From a virus, in IMG/VR virus record IMGVR_UViG_3300021180_000028, positions 1 to 39,344 of that record: a stretch of 39,344 bases of DNA. One strand, given 5' to 3'. Positions within the stretch are counted from its first letter, which is position 1, and each line of letters opens with the position of its first letter. The notes below the pieces were generated by a model, which had not been told where the DNA came from, made no database searches, and worked only from the letters and a program-made list of their open reading frames with translations. This document shows positions 13,721 to 21,219 of this stretch, piece after piece. The position numbers were made by a program, and so were the translations under genes.

Positions 13721-14005
13721 ATGAAGTACATCACGAACCACGTGCCGCGTCCCCTGATAGACGCGTACACGCTCACGCCCACCGAACGGGAAGAATTCGA
13801 CTATCTCGACTGGCCTGCGATCGATCGCGGCGAGGATAGCGCGACATTCTTCCGCTACCGGGGCGACCTGTACGATCTAGGCACGTTCACCCGCATGACG
13901 GCCACGCCGGGATGGGACGGGGGCAGTGCCGATACGGTGTTCTCGGCGACACTGGTCAAGATCATCGATGACGAAACAGTCATCGTCGGGAGGTGTTACG
14001 AATGA
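13721..14005 (+). CDS. Hypothetical protein (94 aa)
   Basis: Not recognised by name. Acidic, with REEFDYLDWPAIDRGEDSAT and a strand-rich end (TLVKIIDDETVIVGRCYE). CGAGAGGGAACC precedes the ATG. ATGA overlap with the next gene. Confidence 0.75.
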   Translation: MKYITNHVPRPLIDAYTLTPTEREEFDYLDWPAIDRGEDSATFFRYRGDLYDLGTFTRMTATPGWDGGSADTVFSATLVKIIDDETVIVGRCYE

Positions 14006-14358
14006 ACGAGATTACGGTGGGCACATTCACCCGCACATACGAGGTACTTACCCACATGACCGGCGATGCGGATACCGCGCTGACCATGATGGATCACGCG
14101 GAAGAACACGGGCAGTCCCCTTGGATTAACGGGGTAACGGTAGCGTTCTCTCCAGAAACCCTGGCCTACACGATCATGTGGGAGAACGGCCACGGCACGC
14201 CCGGACCTACCGACGCGCACTTGCAGCTCATCGCAGACTTCCACGCGATAGTGCGAGCGGATATCGCGCCTTCGGAAGAGGCGATATGGGAAGCACGCGC
14301 GCGCATCGGCGCGACCGATCACCCGCGCGGCTACCGCAACCAGTACGGAAACGAGTAA
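14002..14358 (+). CDS. Hypothetical protein (118 aa)
   Basis: Not recognised. Mixed alpha/beta, acidic; a block LAYTIMWENGHGTPGPTDAH stands out. GGGAGG is well placed upstream and the ATG overlaps the previous stop. Confidence 0.75.
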   Translation: MNEITVGTFTRTYEVLTHMTGDADTALTMMDHAEEHGQSPWINGVTVAFSPETLAYTIMWENGHGTPGPTDAHLQLIADFHAIVRADIAPSEEAIWEARARIGATDHPRGYRNQYGNE

Positions 14359-14370
14359 GGACAACGGCAA

Positions 14371-14889
14371 ATGACCGATGAACTGTACGACCACGAAACA
14401 ATCAACGGACACGAGACGGGCGAATACGTGCAGGATGCGGCGGTGGCGTTTCTCACCGCTGCACTTGACGATCTCACGTGGGACGGCGACGAAAAGGGGA
14501 CGGGGGAAAATCCCCTGGACTTGCGCGCGTCGGCGTGGGCACCCGTGGCGCTCTCGGATATCGCCGGCGCGTACACCGATCCCGCCCAGTCGCCTGAGAC
14601 GCAAGTGGAGAACGCGCTAGGCATCGATCGGGTCCGCGAGATCGTGAACGCCCTTCACATCGGGCCTGAGACGTTCGGTGACCGGCTGTACCTGGACCTT
14701 AACGGGACGGGGACGGGATTTTGGGACATGGTGATCCACGCGTCCCCCGAACGCCCGGAAAACTGGACTAGCCTGCTCTCGGAACTGTCCGACGCTATCG
14801 GCTACGGACACTGGGCAATCGAGTACCACTACGATCCGGTGGCCGATCCCGAAGGGGACGATGTTACTCTCCAAGTGCAGGCCGGCTAG
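14371..14889 (+). CDS. Acidic hypothetical protein (172 aa)
   Basis: Not recognised. The largest protein of the CTAG-rich module, rich in Asp and Glu, with few Lys or Arg. Predicted helical middle (VENALGIDRVREIVNALHIG) and a C-terminal part WTSLLSELSDAIGYGHWAI. The strong negative charge is seen in DNA-mimic proteins, but no such family is recognised. Confidence 0.75.
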   Translation: MTDELYDHETINGHETGEYVQDAAVAFLTAALDDLTWDGDEKGTGENPLDLRASAWAPVALSDIAGAYTDPAQSPETQVENALGIDRVREIVNALHIGPETFGDRLYLDLNGTGTGFWDMVIHASPERPENWTSLLSELSDAIGYGHWAIEYHYDPVADPEGDDVTLQVQAG

Positions 14890-14910
14890 GGCAAGAGGAG
14901 AACGCAAACC

Positions 14911-15096
14911 GTGAACGACACCGAACGAATGCAATGGGTAGAGAACGATGAGTATCTCTACCTGCAATACCAGCGTGCCGCTAACAAGCGTAAGTGGCTA
15001 CGCGCCAACAGGGGCGAGATCGACGCGCTGATAAGCGCCACGATTAGCGGCGAACGCCGGCTGTCCTCCGGACCTACAGGAAGGTACCTCACATGA
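14911..15096 (+). CDS. Small hypothetical protein (61 aa)
   Basis: Not recognised. GTG start with AGAGGAG 9 bases upstream. Charged helix, with YLQYQRAANKRKWLRANRG in the middle. ATGA overlap with the next gene. Confidence 0.7.
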   Translation: MNDTERMQWVENDEYLYLQYQRAANKRKWLRANRGEIDALISATISGERRLSSGPTGRYLT

Positions 15097-15497
15097 GCAG
15101 TAACGGGCACGTCGTCACGCTGACCGACGCGGAAGCGTTTTTCTTCGAGCACGCAGGCTACAGCCACGACCCGGCGCGGGAGACGCGCACAAGCGGGCGG
15201 ACCCGGGGGGCAATCCGGCTAGCGATGGCAAAAGAGATAGCCGACGAACGCGGGTGGAAAGTGCGGTGGAGTATCGATCATGACGCGGACATCACGCCGG
15301 GCGAGAACTATTTCGTGAGCGGGGCGCAACACTGGCAAGCGTGCCTAGTCAACAACGTGGGCGAGATACTAGCCTCTCTCGGATCGATCGATCTCGGATA
15401 TTCGGTCAGGCCGATACCGGCATGGCCTGAGAGCGTACCCTACGCGCGCGTGGTGGAAGCCGAACTGGCCTATGGGGCACTAAGGGAAGGGTACTGA
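15093..15497 (+). CDS. Conserved actinobacterial mobile-element protein (134 aa)
   Basis: The opening TDAEAFFFEHAGYSHDPARE and the closing ARVVEAELAYGALREGY resemble a family seen repeatedly in actinobacterial plasmids and phages, with a central WSIDHDADITPGENYFVSGA. No biochemical function is known to me. Coupled on both sides by overlaps. Confidence 0.75.
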   Translation: MSSNGHVVTLTDAEAFFFEHAGYSHDPARETRTSGRTRGAIRLAMAKEIADERGWKVRWSIDHDADITPGENYFVSGAQHWQACLVNNVGEILASLGSIDLGYSVRPIPAWPESVPYARVVEAELAYGALREGY

Positions 15498-15799
15498 TGG
15501 GCAAGAATTCAGAGCGCCAGCTAGCGCTAGAAGACTTCATAGCCACGCATTCCAGTGTCCTGCTTACGGCGCTAGAAGTGTACGCGGGCAACATGCGCGA
15601 CGTCTCGGCTGAGATCTTGGGCGCGTACAACTTGATCAAGGATGATCCGGTCAGGAGTGCGGCGCAAGACAAAACCATCATGACCACGCGCGGCCTGCGG
15701 TCCACGTCACAGATCCTGGCCGACTCGGCACGCCGTGCGGCGGAAGCGCATAACGCGCTGCAAGAGATCCGGGAATGGAGTGAGGATGACGACGCGTAA
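15497..15799 (+). CDS. Helical hypothetical protein (100 aa)
   Basis: Not recognised. Almost all helix (QLALEDFIATHSSVLLTALE; ILADSARRAAEAHNALQEIR) with an acidic end. The ATG shares one base with the preceding stop. Confidence 0.7.
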   Translation: MGKNSERQLALEDFIATHSSVLLTALEVYAGNMRDVSAEILGAYNLIKDDPVRSAAQDKTIMTTRGLRSTSQILADSARRAAEAHNALQEIREWSEDDDA

Positions 15800-16112
15800 G
15801 CCGTGGACATATGGCGGCGAGAACATCTGGCCGTGCGAACTGAACAGTTCGGGCATGCGCTGGTATGCGCTCACGGAGAAATCCGGCATCCTCAGGGCCG
15901 ACACCAAAGAGGGGATGCGAGAACTGATCCGGGAATACGTCGGCGTACGGGGCAGGGGCATTTTCCTGCTGGAAATCAACAGCGGGGGAGGGTGGTTCAT
16001 AGCGCAAGGTCCGATGTCGCGGCGTGAGGCTTACCGCATGCGCAAGTGGTACCGGGAGAACGTCACGGACGAATTGCCCGCCATGCGCGTCGTCCCGGTG
16101 ACAAACCGGTAA
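15786..16112 (+). CDS. Hypothetical protein (108 aa)
   Basis: Not recognised. Features WTYGGENIWPCELNSSGMRW and a basic helix YRMRKWYRENV. Overlaps the previous gene by 14 bases. The longer upstream frame lacks a ribosome site. Confidence 0.65.
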   Translation: MTTRKPWTYGGENIWPCELNSSGMRWYALTEKSGILRADTKEGMRELIREYVGVRGRGIFLLEINSGGGWFIAQGPMSRREAYRMRKWYRENVTDELPAMRVVPVTNR

Positions 16113-16115
16113 CCG

Positions 16116-16217
16116 TTGCTTCACCGTATCCACGATTGGGCGTGGTGGCGGATATACCTGCCCTACCGCGCCCTGCGAATGCAGCTCAACACCGCAAGAG
16201 AGGAATTTAGCAAATGA
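16116..16217 (+). CDS. Very small aromatic-rich peptide (33 aa)
   Basis: A TTG-initiated frame directly after the previous stop, ending in an ATGA overlap with the next gene. The peptide LHRIHDWAWWRIYLPYRALR has three Trp and two Tyr in its first half. No ribosome site is visible. The coupling overlap is the main support. Confidence 0.4.
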   Translation: MLHRIHDWAWWRIYLPYRALRMQLNTAREEFSK

Positions 16218-16468
16218 ATTCAGAACCACGGACCGGTCCGCGAGGCGAGATCCATTTCTCACGCGGCCAGACCGTTCGTCAGGGCGATAGCCGGCATTGG
16301 CGGCGAACGATCATGGGCAAAGACTACGCGTTCACTGCCGTAACCATGCGGGACGGCGAACGCCGCTATTTCGCGAGCAGGTTCAACGGCTACCCCGGCG
16401 GTCGCCGGTTCGGGTGCGCGTGGACCCCTTGCTTTGAGTACATCGTGCCGGCGAGAGAGGAAAGGTAA
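16214..16468 (+). CDS. Small basic hypothetical protein (84 aa)
   Basis: Not recognised. Arg-rich with beta character (YAFTAVTMRDGERRYFASRF). AGAGAGGAA 9 bases before the ATG; the block AACACCGCAAGAGAGG looks like a worn remnant of the start-associated repeat. Confidence 0.65.
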   Translation: MNSEPRTGPRGEIHFSRGQTVRQGDSRHWRRTIMGKDYAFTAVTMRDGERRYFASRFNGYPGGRRFGCAWTPCFEYIVPAREER

Positions 16469-16475
16469 CACGCCA

Positions 16476-16820
16476 ATGAACCCGGCTACACGAGCAAAAC
16501 TGGCCGACGCGATTGAGCGTGATCACCCGTGCGACGACTACGGGTGCGACATCGCGATGGCGCTCAAACACGGCTACACGGAAGCAGCGGCTACCCTGCT
16601 CACGAGTGCGACCGAAACACCCGCCGTAGATGAAGTGATCCGGCGCTACAACCTGAACATCGGCAACATCAAGTCTCCCGGGTGCGAGGGTTTCTCCTAC
16701 TGGGACGACGACTACAGGCCGGCGACGTGTTCCAACTGCCTCGCGGCACTACCGGGAGAGGACACGCCCGACCCCGGCGACGACAGCGACTATCAAGAGG
16801 AGGACTGCGAATCATGCTGA
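16476..16820 (+). CDS. Cys-containing acidic protein (114 aa)
   Basis: Not recognised. Cys residues occur at HPCDDYGCD, SPGCEG, CSNC and the final CESC, enough for one or two zinc sites. The final 25 residues are strongly acidic. GAGAGGAAAGG precedes the start at 16476. Confidence 0.7.
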   Translation: MNPATRAKLADAIERDHPCDDYGCDIAMALKHGYTEAAATLLTSATETPAVDEVIRRYNLNIGNIKSPGCEGFSYWDDDYRPATCSNCLAALPGEDTPDPGDDSDYQEEDCESC

Positions 16821-17074
16821 TGATCATCGAATCGGACGGCAAGACGGTAGCACGGCTGGAAGACTGGGACGGACCTATCCCGCGCGTCGGAGAATGGTTC
16901 ATTCACCCCGCGTTCAGTGCGACGCCCGGCGTGGACTACTCCGACCAGACCGCTGCCCGCTACGACACAGCAGGGTGCGTGCGCCAGGTCTTGTGGGGCA
17001 TCTACGCCCGTCCCGTCAACGGCGAAGAGCATTTCGTCCCGTCTCATCACCCATTCGTGATGGTGACCATCTGA
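16814..17074 (+). CDS. Small hypothetical protein (86 aa)
   Basis: Not recognised. Beta-rich, starting MLMIIESDGKTVARLEDWDG; contains VGEWFIHPAF. AGAGGAG upstream. It overlaps the gene before by 7 bases and shares one base with the next. Confidence 0.7.
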   Translation: MLMIIESDGKTVARLEDWDGPIPRVGEWFIHPAFSATPGVDYSDQTAARYDTAGCVRQVLWGIYARPVNGEEHFVPSHHPFVMVTI

Positions 17075-17421
17075 TGCCGGACCTGTACGCGGGTGAATGG
17101 GACGCCGGTCCGGACGACGACGAGCAAGAGGAGAACGGAAGGGAACTGCACATTCAGTTCTGCGGAGACGAATGGTACAGCGCGGACGGTCCCGAAGCGG
17201 CAGAGATTCGTCTCTGGGACGGCGACGACGCTATCGCGGTCGTGATCTACAACGATCACGGCCAGCCAAGCACGCGCGGCACCTACACAATCGAGCACGC
17301 TGCCGGCGACCTGAAAACGGAAGCGGAAGCGGCCGGCTGGCGTGACTGGCACGCCGCCATAATCCACGCCGCCACCAACAGCGGCCACTACACCACGGAA
17401 GAGGTAACCAATGCCTTCTGA
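17074..17421 (+). CDS. Acidic hypothetical protein (115 aa)
   Basis: Not recognised. N-terminal acidic run (WDAGPDDDEQEENGRELH), then a beta domain (AIAVVIYNDHGQPSTRGTYT). One-base overlap with the preceding gene (TGATG). Confidence 0.7.
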   Translation: MPDLYAGEWDAGPDDDEQEENGRELHIQFCGDEWYSADGPEAAEIRLWDGDDAIAVVIYNDHGQPSTRGTYTIEHAAGDLKTEAEAAGWRDWHAAIIHAATNSGHYTTEEVTNAF

Positions 17422-17902
17422 CCACATCCACTACCACGTCGCCCGCCACAGCGGCGACGACGACGTGTACGTCACTGCCAGCATCTTCGGCGCGCTCGAC
17501 TACGCGGCGGAAGAACTAGGCACCCTCGCGGACTTCGAGTGGGAGTACGTCGCGGAAATCGCACGGCGCGTGGCCGAAGAGCCGCGTCCTCTCGCGGGCG
17601 AAACCAGCATGCCCGCCGGCGAGATGGCGGATGCCCTGCGTGCCCTGGTACGGAGTGAGACGTACGCCAATCTCAAAGCCAACGCGGAGAACATGAGCAA
17701 ACAGCACGGCCTTCCCAATGACAAACGCGCGCCGTTGTACGTCAACCACCCGGACAGGTGCGGCGACAACCTGCTGCTGGAGTCTGCCCGCCGCGTGACG
17801 GGGAATATCAACGACGACTCGCCGCTGACAATCGGAGAGTGCAGCGGCGAACTGCTCGATGAAGATTCCGACGACGGTCCGCGCTGCTCATACGATGCCT
17901 GA
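17411..17902 (+). CDS. Hypothetical protein (163 aa)
   Basis: Not recognised. His-rich start (MPSDHIHYHVARHSGDDDVY), central helices and a Cys-containing acidic tail. From about here the CTAG-rich composition gives way to GGC/CTG-rich codon use. Overlaps the previous gene by 11 bases. Confidence 0.7.
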   Translation: MPSDHIHYHVARHSGDDDVYVTASIFGALDYAAEELGTLADFEWEYVAEIARRVAEEPRPLAGETSMPAGEMADALRALVRSETYANLKANAENMSKQHGLPNDKRAPLYVNHPDRCGDNLLLESARRVTGNINDDSPLTIGECSGELLDEDSDDGPRCSYDA

Positions 17903-18218
17903 CGCCGGACGATTCGCCGCCGCACGCGAGGCGAACAGACGCCAGGTGCCGCTGTACACGGACGGCACGCCCGTCGCCATCGGAGACGTCGTGCGCTACA
18001 GGCAGGCACCCGGCGGCCTGCTGCCGCGCAATGAGTCGTGGCGGCACGGGACCGTGGTCACGCACAACGACGAGATCGTCCTGGAAAGCCAGGGGCGGTA
18101 CTTCCACCTGATCGGACACGAGATTATGCGGTGTTCCTGCGATGAGTTACCAGGTTCTGGTAGACGGCATCCCGTGGGAGAACGCGGACGGAATAGATGT
18201 CTGGGATACCCAGGTTGA
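17895..18218 (+). CDS. Hypothetical protein (107 aa), long overlap with next gene
   Basis: Not recognised. Middle part TPVAIGDVVRYRQAPGGLLP resembles SH3-like small barrels. Its last 25 codons lie over the start of the next gene in another frame and are low-complexity (RRHPVGERGRNRC), so the C-terminus may be unselected or the result of a frameshift near 18140. Confidence 0.6.
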   Translation: MPDAGRFAAAREANRRQVPLYTDGTPVAIGDVVRYRQAPGGLLPRNESWRHGTVVTHNDEIVLESQGRYFHLIGHEIMRCSCDELPGSGRRHPVGERGRNRCLGYPG

Positions 18219-18321
18219 GGCAGAAGACATCGCCGAACACGCCGAAGACCAGGGGTACGACGACATCGAGATCGTTAACATCGGGGGGACGCCGGCACCC
18301 CGGAGAAGGAGATTGCGATGA
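18142..18321 (+). CDS. Small acidic protein (59 aa)
   Basis: Not recognised. MSYQVLVDGIPWENADGIDV, then VEAEDIAEHAEDQGYDDIEI. It looks like a compact alpha/beta fold. Starts 77 bases before the upstream gene ends, and its stop overlaps the next ATG by four bases. Confidence 0.7.
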   Translation: MSYQVLVDGIPWENADGIDVWDTQVEAEDIAEHAEDQGYDDIEIVNIGGTPAPRRRRLR

Positions 18322-18548
18322 ACACCGCGACCACGACCCCGCGACCCGTGCCCGTCCGGATCGACGCGCCCAACGCCAAGGACGAGTGTGACCGCTGCAT
18401 GCAGCCGGCGCTCTGGCGCGTGATGTTCGCCACCGGTAAGGAACTGCTGTTCTGCGGGCACCACGCGCAGAAGTACGGCTTCGCCGGCAAGGACGAGTCG
18501 CACGCTCACTACCAGAACGAGAACAAGCAGAAAGGATCTGATCACTGA
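18318..18548 (+). CDS. DUF7455-like zinc-ribbon protein (76 aa)
   Basis: CDRC, followed about 20 residues later by LLFCGHH, fits the short actinobacterial zinc-ribbon family DUF7455, in which ELLFCxHH is diagnostic. One zinc ion is expected, bound by the CxxC and CxHH ligands. Function unknown; the family is common in actinobacteria and their phages. The TGA shares one base region with the next gene start. Confidence 0.75.
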   Translation: MNTATTTPRPVPVRIDAPNAKDECDRCMQPALWRVMFATGKELLFCGHHAQKYGFAGKDESHAHYQNENKQKGSDH

Positions 18549-18946
18549 TGACTATCAGGACATCCACGCCGCAAGACACGTTCACCCACATCTTCGGGTC
18601 CGGGTGCCTCTCCTACGACTGGTGGCAAAAGGCGGACACCACGCCATACCGCGACTGGGACAGCATCCCGGACGACTGGTCGGTGGAGGTGTGGGCGTAC
18701 GACGGCGAAAACACGCACGCCACTCACGTCACCCACAAGAGAGTCATGGAGATGGCGAAACACGTCCTGGACAACCAGGGCAAGATGGAGACCACGCCGC
18801 GCGGCACCGAATACCCCGCATGGAGTGACGCGCTCGAACAGCAGTGCGTCAACCTGCTGTACAACCCCGACGACGCCGACCTGGACGCCCCGTGTGCCGA
18901 TGAACTGCTACAGCTCATAGTCATCGGGTCCGTCATCTACAGCTAA
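18548..18946 (+). CDS. Conserved hypothetical protein (132 aa)
   Basis: No function known. The Trp-rich N-terminus (SYDWWQKADTTPYRDWDSIP) and TYPE of C-terminal helical half recall a family carried on actinobacterial plasmids. AAAGGA 13 bases upstream of ATG. Confidence 0.7.
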   Translation: MTIRTSTPQDTFTHIFGSGCLSYDWWQKADTTPYRDWDSIPDDWSVEVWAYDGENTHATHVTHKRVMEMAKHVLDNQGKMETTPRGTEYPAWSDALEQQCVNLLYNPDDADLDAPCADELLQLIVIGSVIYS

Positions 18947-18955
18947 GAGAAAAAC

Positions 18956-19111
18956 ATGGCACCCGAAACGCTACAGGAAATGATTTCCCTCCTGAATGAT
19001 TACGGGAACGCGAAATTCGGAGACGACTGGTGGCCTGGCGACGCATACGGTTACCTATCCGATAAGCAAGCCGCGAGGCTAAGCGAACTAATCGCGCGCA
19101 ACGACGAATAA
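18956..19111 (+). CDS. Small hypothetical protein (51 aa)
   Basis: Not recognised. MAPETLQEMISLLNDYGNAK, then FGDDWWPGDAYGYLSDKQAA. AAGAGA lies 8 bases before the ATG. Short and acidic. Confidence 0.65.
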   Translation: MAPETLQEMISLLNDYGNAKFGDDWWPGDAYGYLSDKQAARLSELIARNDE

Positions 19112-19124
19112 AAGGAGAACTACC

Positions 19125-19583
19125 ATGCGACTGCACACTGACCTTCCGCAAACCGAAGTGGCGAGGGCACTTCACTGCGCGAAGCTAAAAGGCTACATCA
19201 CCGCCGACGTGGAACTGATGGCGTTCAGCGTCCACCAGTCCCGCACCCGCCCGCACGGGTACGAGATCTCGCTCGGCACCTACGACAAGCACAGTCTTCC
19301 GCCCGGCTACCGGGATCAGCGCGGAAAGGTCATGCGCGTCCGCAAGTACGCCAATGGCGGCGACGTGGGAGCTTCCAGCGAATACTACGGACGCGAGGGA
19401 GCGCGCTACGCGGCCACCTGGGACGAATGGGGGTGGTTCATGGCGGAGATCTTCTGCGCGGACGCGGACGCCCGGTTCGGCCCGTACAAGAACTCGGCGC
19501 ACTTCCACAGGCTGACCGAAAACAGGTACCGGCTGACCGTGCCTGACGACGCCGGCCTGTACCGCACGCCGAACCACCCGTGA
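19125..19583 (+). CDS. Conserved actinobacterial mobile-element protein (152 aa)
   Basis: The pattern LKGYITADVELMAFSVHQSR, RPHGYEISLGT, AATWDEWGWFMAEIF and HFHRLT matches a family seen often in actinobacterial plasmids and phages. No function is established. AAAGGAG 10 bases before the ATG. Its last 29 bases are duplicated 251 bases downstream inside another gene and read there in a different frame. Confidence 0.8.
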   Translation: MRLHTDLPQTEVARALHCAKLKGYITADVELMAFSVHQSRTRPHGYEISLGTYDKHSLPPGYRDQRGKVMRVRKYANGGDVGASSEYYGREGARYAATWDEWGWFMAEIFCADADARFGPYKNSAHFHRLTENRYRLTVPDDAGLYRTPNHP

Positions 19584-19832
19584 ACAGCACCCGAAAGCGG
19601 CTGGAATACTTGCGCGGCGAAATCCGGGCCGAACGCATAAGCTACAGCGAAATCGCGGAACTGCAATCCCTGACCGCGCACATAGACGCCGACGACGCCG
19701 AACTGCTCCAGTGGGCCGACCCAGATGGCTTGCGGGGCAAGCCGTGAATCCCGAAGTAGCCGAATGGCTTCATTCACCCGAAGGGGAAGAATGGTCGCGG
19801 CGGCGGCCTGTACCGCACGCCGAACCACCCGT
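19553..19832 (+). repeat. 29-bp direct repeat (19553-19581 and 19804-19832)
   Basis: The two identical copies begin CGGCCTGTACCGCACGCCGA. The first encodes the C-terminus GLYRTPNHP of the 152-residue protein; the second is read in another frame as RPVPHAEPPV in the 81-residue protein. Confidence 0.9.
19580..19747 (+). CDS. Small helical protein (55 aa)
   Basis: Not recognised. Charged coiled helix (TRKRLEYLRGEIRAERISYS). GTGA overlaps on both ends. Its final codons (GLRGKP) belong to a 78-bp duplication that recurs at the end of the next gene. Confidence 0.7.
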   Translation: MNSTRKRLEYLRGEIRAERISYSEIAELQSLTAHIDADDAELLQWADPDGLRGKP

Positions 19833-20047
19833 AATGCAATACGCCATCACCCTGGACGTCCCGCCGGACGAATCAGGCGAGGTTGAGGCGACGGTAGACC
19901 ACCCAAGCGGGGAACAGTCCCACTGGGCAGCGCCTTCGGTCCTGGCAGTCCTGGCCTGCATCGCAGATAGCTTGCGGGGTAAGCCGTGAATCCCGAAGTA
20001 GCCGAATGGCTTCATTCCCCCGAAGGGGAAGAATGGTCGCGGCGGCG
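19728..20047 (+). repeat. 78-bp direct repeat (19728-19805 and 19970-20047)
   Basis: Two copies 242 bases apart differ at two positions. Each spans a gene junction: a hairpin GCTTGC-GGG-GCAAGC, a GTGA overlap and the first 21 codons of the next gene. One of the differences is C to T inside the hairpin, which still pairs as G-T. A second fold (CATTC, CCCC, GAA loop, GGGG, GAATG) is also present. Confidence 0.95.
19744..19989 (+). CDS. Composite small protein (81 aa), duplicated N-terminus
   Basis: Not recognised. The first 21 residues (NPEVAEWLHSPEGEEWSRRR) are shared with the next gene. Residues 22-31 come from the 29-bp duplication read out of frame. The rest (MQYAITLDVPPDESGEVEAT) looks like an independent small beta protein, which could once have started at its internal ATG. 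Confidence 0.7.
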   Translation: MNPEVAEWLHSPEGEEWSRRRPVPHAEPPVMQYAITLDVPPDESGEVEATVDHPSGEQSHWAAPSVLAVLACIADSLRGKP

Positions 20048-20240
20048 CATACGGGGGGCAAGAGCTGGAAGCCGCAGCATCATGATTGACGCGCAATGCG
20101 GCACACATACCTACCTCGGATTTTTCAGCCTCAAAGGGGACAACATAGACCCCTTCATGCCAGAGATGATCCAGACCGAATATACGGGCGACCTCTGGTG
20201 GGGCGATCTCCCGGGGGATGAAAAGGTGGAAGTGAAGTAA
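19986..20240 (+). CDS. Composite small protein (84 aa), duplicated N-terminus
   Basis: Not recognised. Shares its first 21 residues with the preceding gene, then diverges (IRGARAGSRSIMIDAQCGTH). The portion from MIDAQCGTHTYLGFFSLKGD looks like the original protein. GTGA overlap at the start, TAATG at the end. Confidence 0.7.
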   Translation: MNPEVAEWLHSPEGEEWSRRRIRGARAGSRSIMIDAQCGTHTYLGFFSLKGDNIDPFMPEMIQTEYTGDLWWGDLPGDEKVEVK

Positions 20241-20398
20241 TGGCGGCCATGAAAAACCTGCTGCTTAACGTGGCGGCACAGATCCTCGCTTACTGCGAGA
20301 AGTACGGGACGACGCGGGCGAAACTCAGGTTCGGGACTGCCGAAGTGGAGTACGTACTGACCCACCGCAACGAGCTAGAGAAGGACGGGATGACATGA
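20240..20398 (+). CDS. Small helical protein (52 aa)
   Basis: Not recognised. MAAMKNLLLNVAAQILAYCE, then a basic middle and helical end. It shares a base with the previous stop and overlaps the next gene by four. Confidence 0.65.
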   Translation: MAAMKNLLLNVAAQILAYCEKYGTTRAKLRFGTAEVEYVLTHRNELEKDGMT

Positions 20399-20571
20399 CA
20401 CAGGTATCCGAGCACAAGGTGGTCATCGGATCGCCCAACCGGATCACTATCCACTGGTCGGACGACCCCAACGACGCGGCAGTGATCCGGGACCTCCGGA
20501 CAAAGCGCGAAACACAGGTGTCGCTTGCGGCCCTGATCGCGCTGGCGAACAGAGAGCAGGGGTACGAATGA
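20395..20571 (+). CDS. Small hypothetical protein (58 aa)
   Basis: Not recognised. MTQVSEHKVVIGSPNRITIH, then an acidic loop and a C-terminal helix (TQVSLAALIALANREQGY). ATGA overlaps on both sides. Confidence 0.7.
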   Translation: MTQVSEHKVVIGSPNRITIHWSDDPNDAAVIRDLRTKRETQVSLAALIALANREQGYE

Positions 20572-20957
20572 GCTTCACCGGAGAACGCGAGATCGACGCG
20601 GGCAGCATCCTGTACACACACAACGTCGAGATGCGCATCCGCTACCTGGACGGCCTGTACGCCCGCACCGAGGACAGCGCCGAATGGGAAGACGAACACA
20701 GCGACGAGTATGCAGCGCTGATGACCTTCCGCGACGAGTGCGTGGGCCAATGGGGTCAGAAAGCCTGGGACGAGGGACTGTCCCTGGTGGCTGACAGCCA
20801 CTGGACCACGTACGCGGCACAGACCGCACACGACATCTACGGCGAGGCCACCGAAACCGGTTTCTGGGACGACGACCAGTGGGCGGAAGCCGCTCAGGGA
20901 GGCTACATGTCAGTCACTTACAACGGAGAGGAATACTGGGGCAATGGGCAGGCTTAG
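20568..20957 (+). CDS. Conserved acidic mobile-element protein (129 aa)
   Basis: The C-terminal region YAAQTAHDIYGEATETGFWD, then QGGYMSVTYNGEEYW, resembles the end of a family found on actinobacterial plasmids, some members of which have been called antirestriction-like. That label is uncertain. Strongly acidic, which would suit a DNA mimic. Overlaps its neighbours. Confidence 0.7.
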   Translation: MSFTGEREIDAGSILYTHNVEMRIRYLDGLYARTEDSAEWEDEHSDEYAALMTFRDECVGQWGQKAWDEGLSLVADSHWTTYAAQTAHDIYGEATETGFWDDDQWAEAAQGGYMSVTYNGEEYWGNGQA

Positions 20958-21219
20958 GAGTAGAAGGAAGCTAGCGGAGAAGAGGATCGGCCCGAGGATG
21001 ACTGAGGTGACCGCGTACGTGGCGGCGCATCCCGGCTGCCCGAAGATCAAGCCAGCGTGGCGCGTGTCACCCCGGCACGAGAACCAGGTCCATCTCAGGT
21101 TCGGATACCAGTCCGTGGACCGTGCCATGGACGCCGGCCTGATCGACGGCGTGCGCCTGCCCCGCCGCTGGTCGCTCACCGTCACGGACAAGGGCAGACA
21201 GCTACTCAAGGGAGAATGA
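20944..21219 (+). CDS. Small basic winged-helix-like protein (91 aa)
   Basis: Arg-rich N-terminus (MGRLRSRRKLAEKRIGPRMT) followed by a pattern typical of winged helices: TEVTAYVAAHPG, a middle helix with YQSVDRAMDAGLI, and a wing RRWSLTVTDKGRQLL. Likely a DNA-binding protein. It stands right before the ATPase gene, with no gap, so the two may act together. Confidence 0.65.
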   Translation: MGRLRSRRKLAEKRIGPRMTEVTAYVAAHPGCPKIKPAWRVSPRHENQVHLRFGYQSVDRAMDAGLIDGVRLPRRWSLTVTDKGRQLLKGE

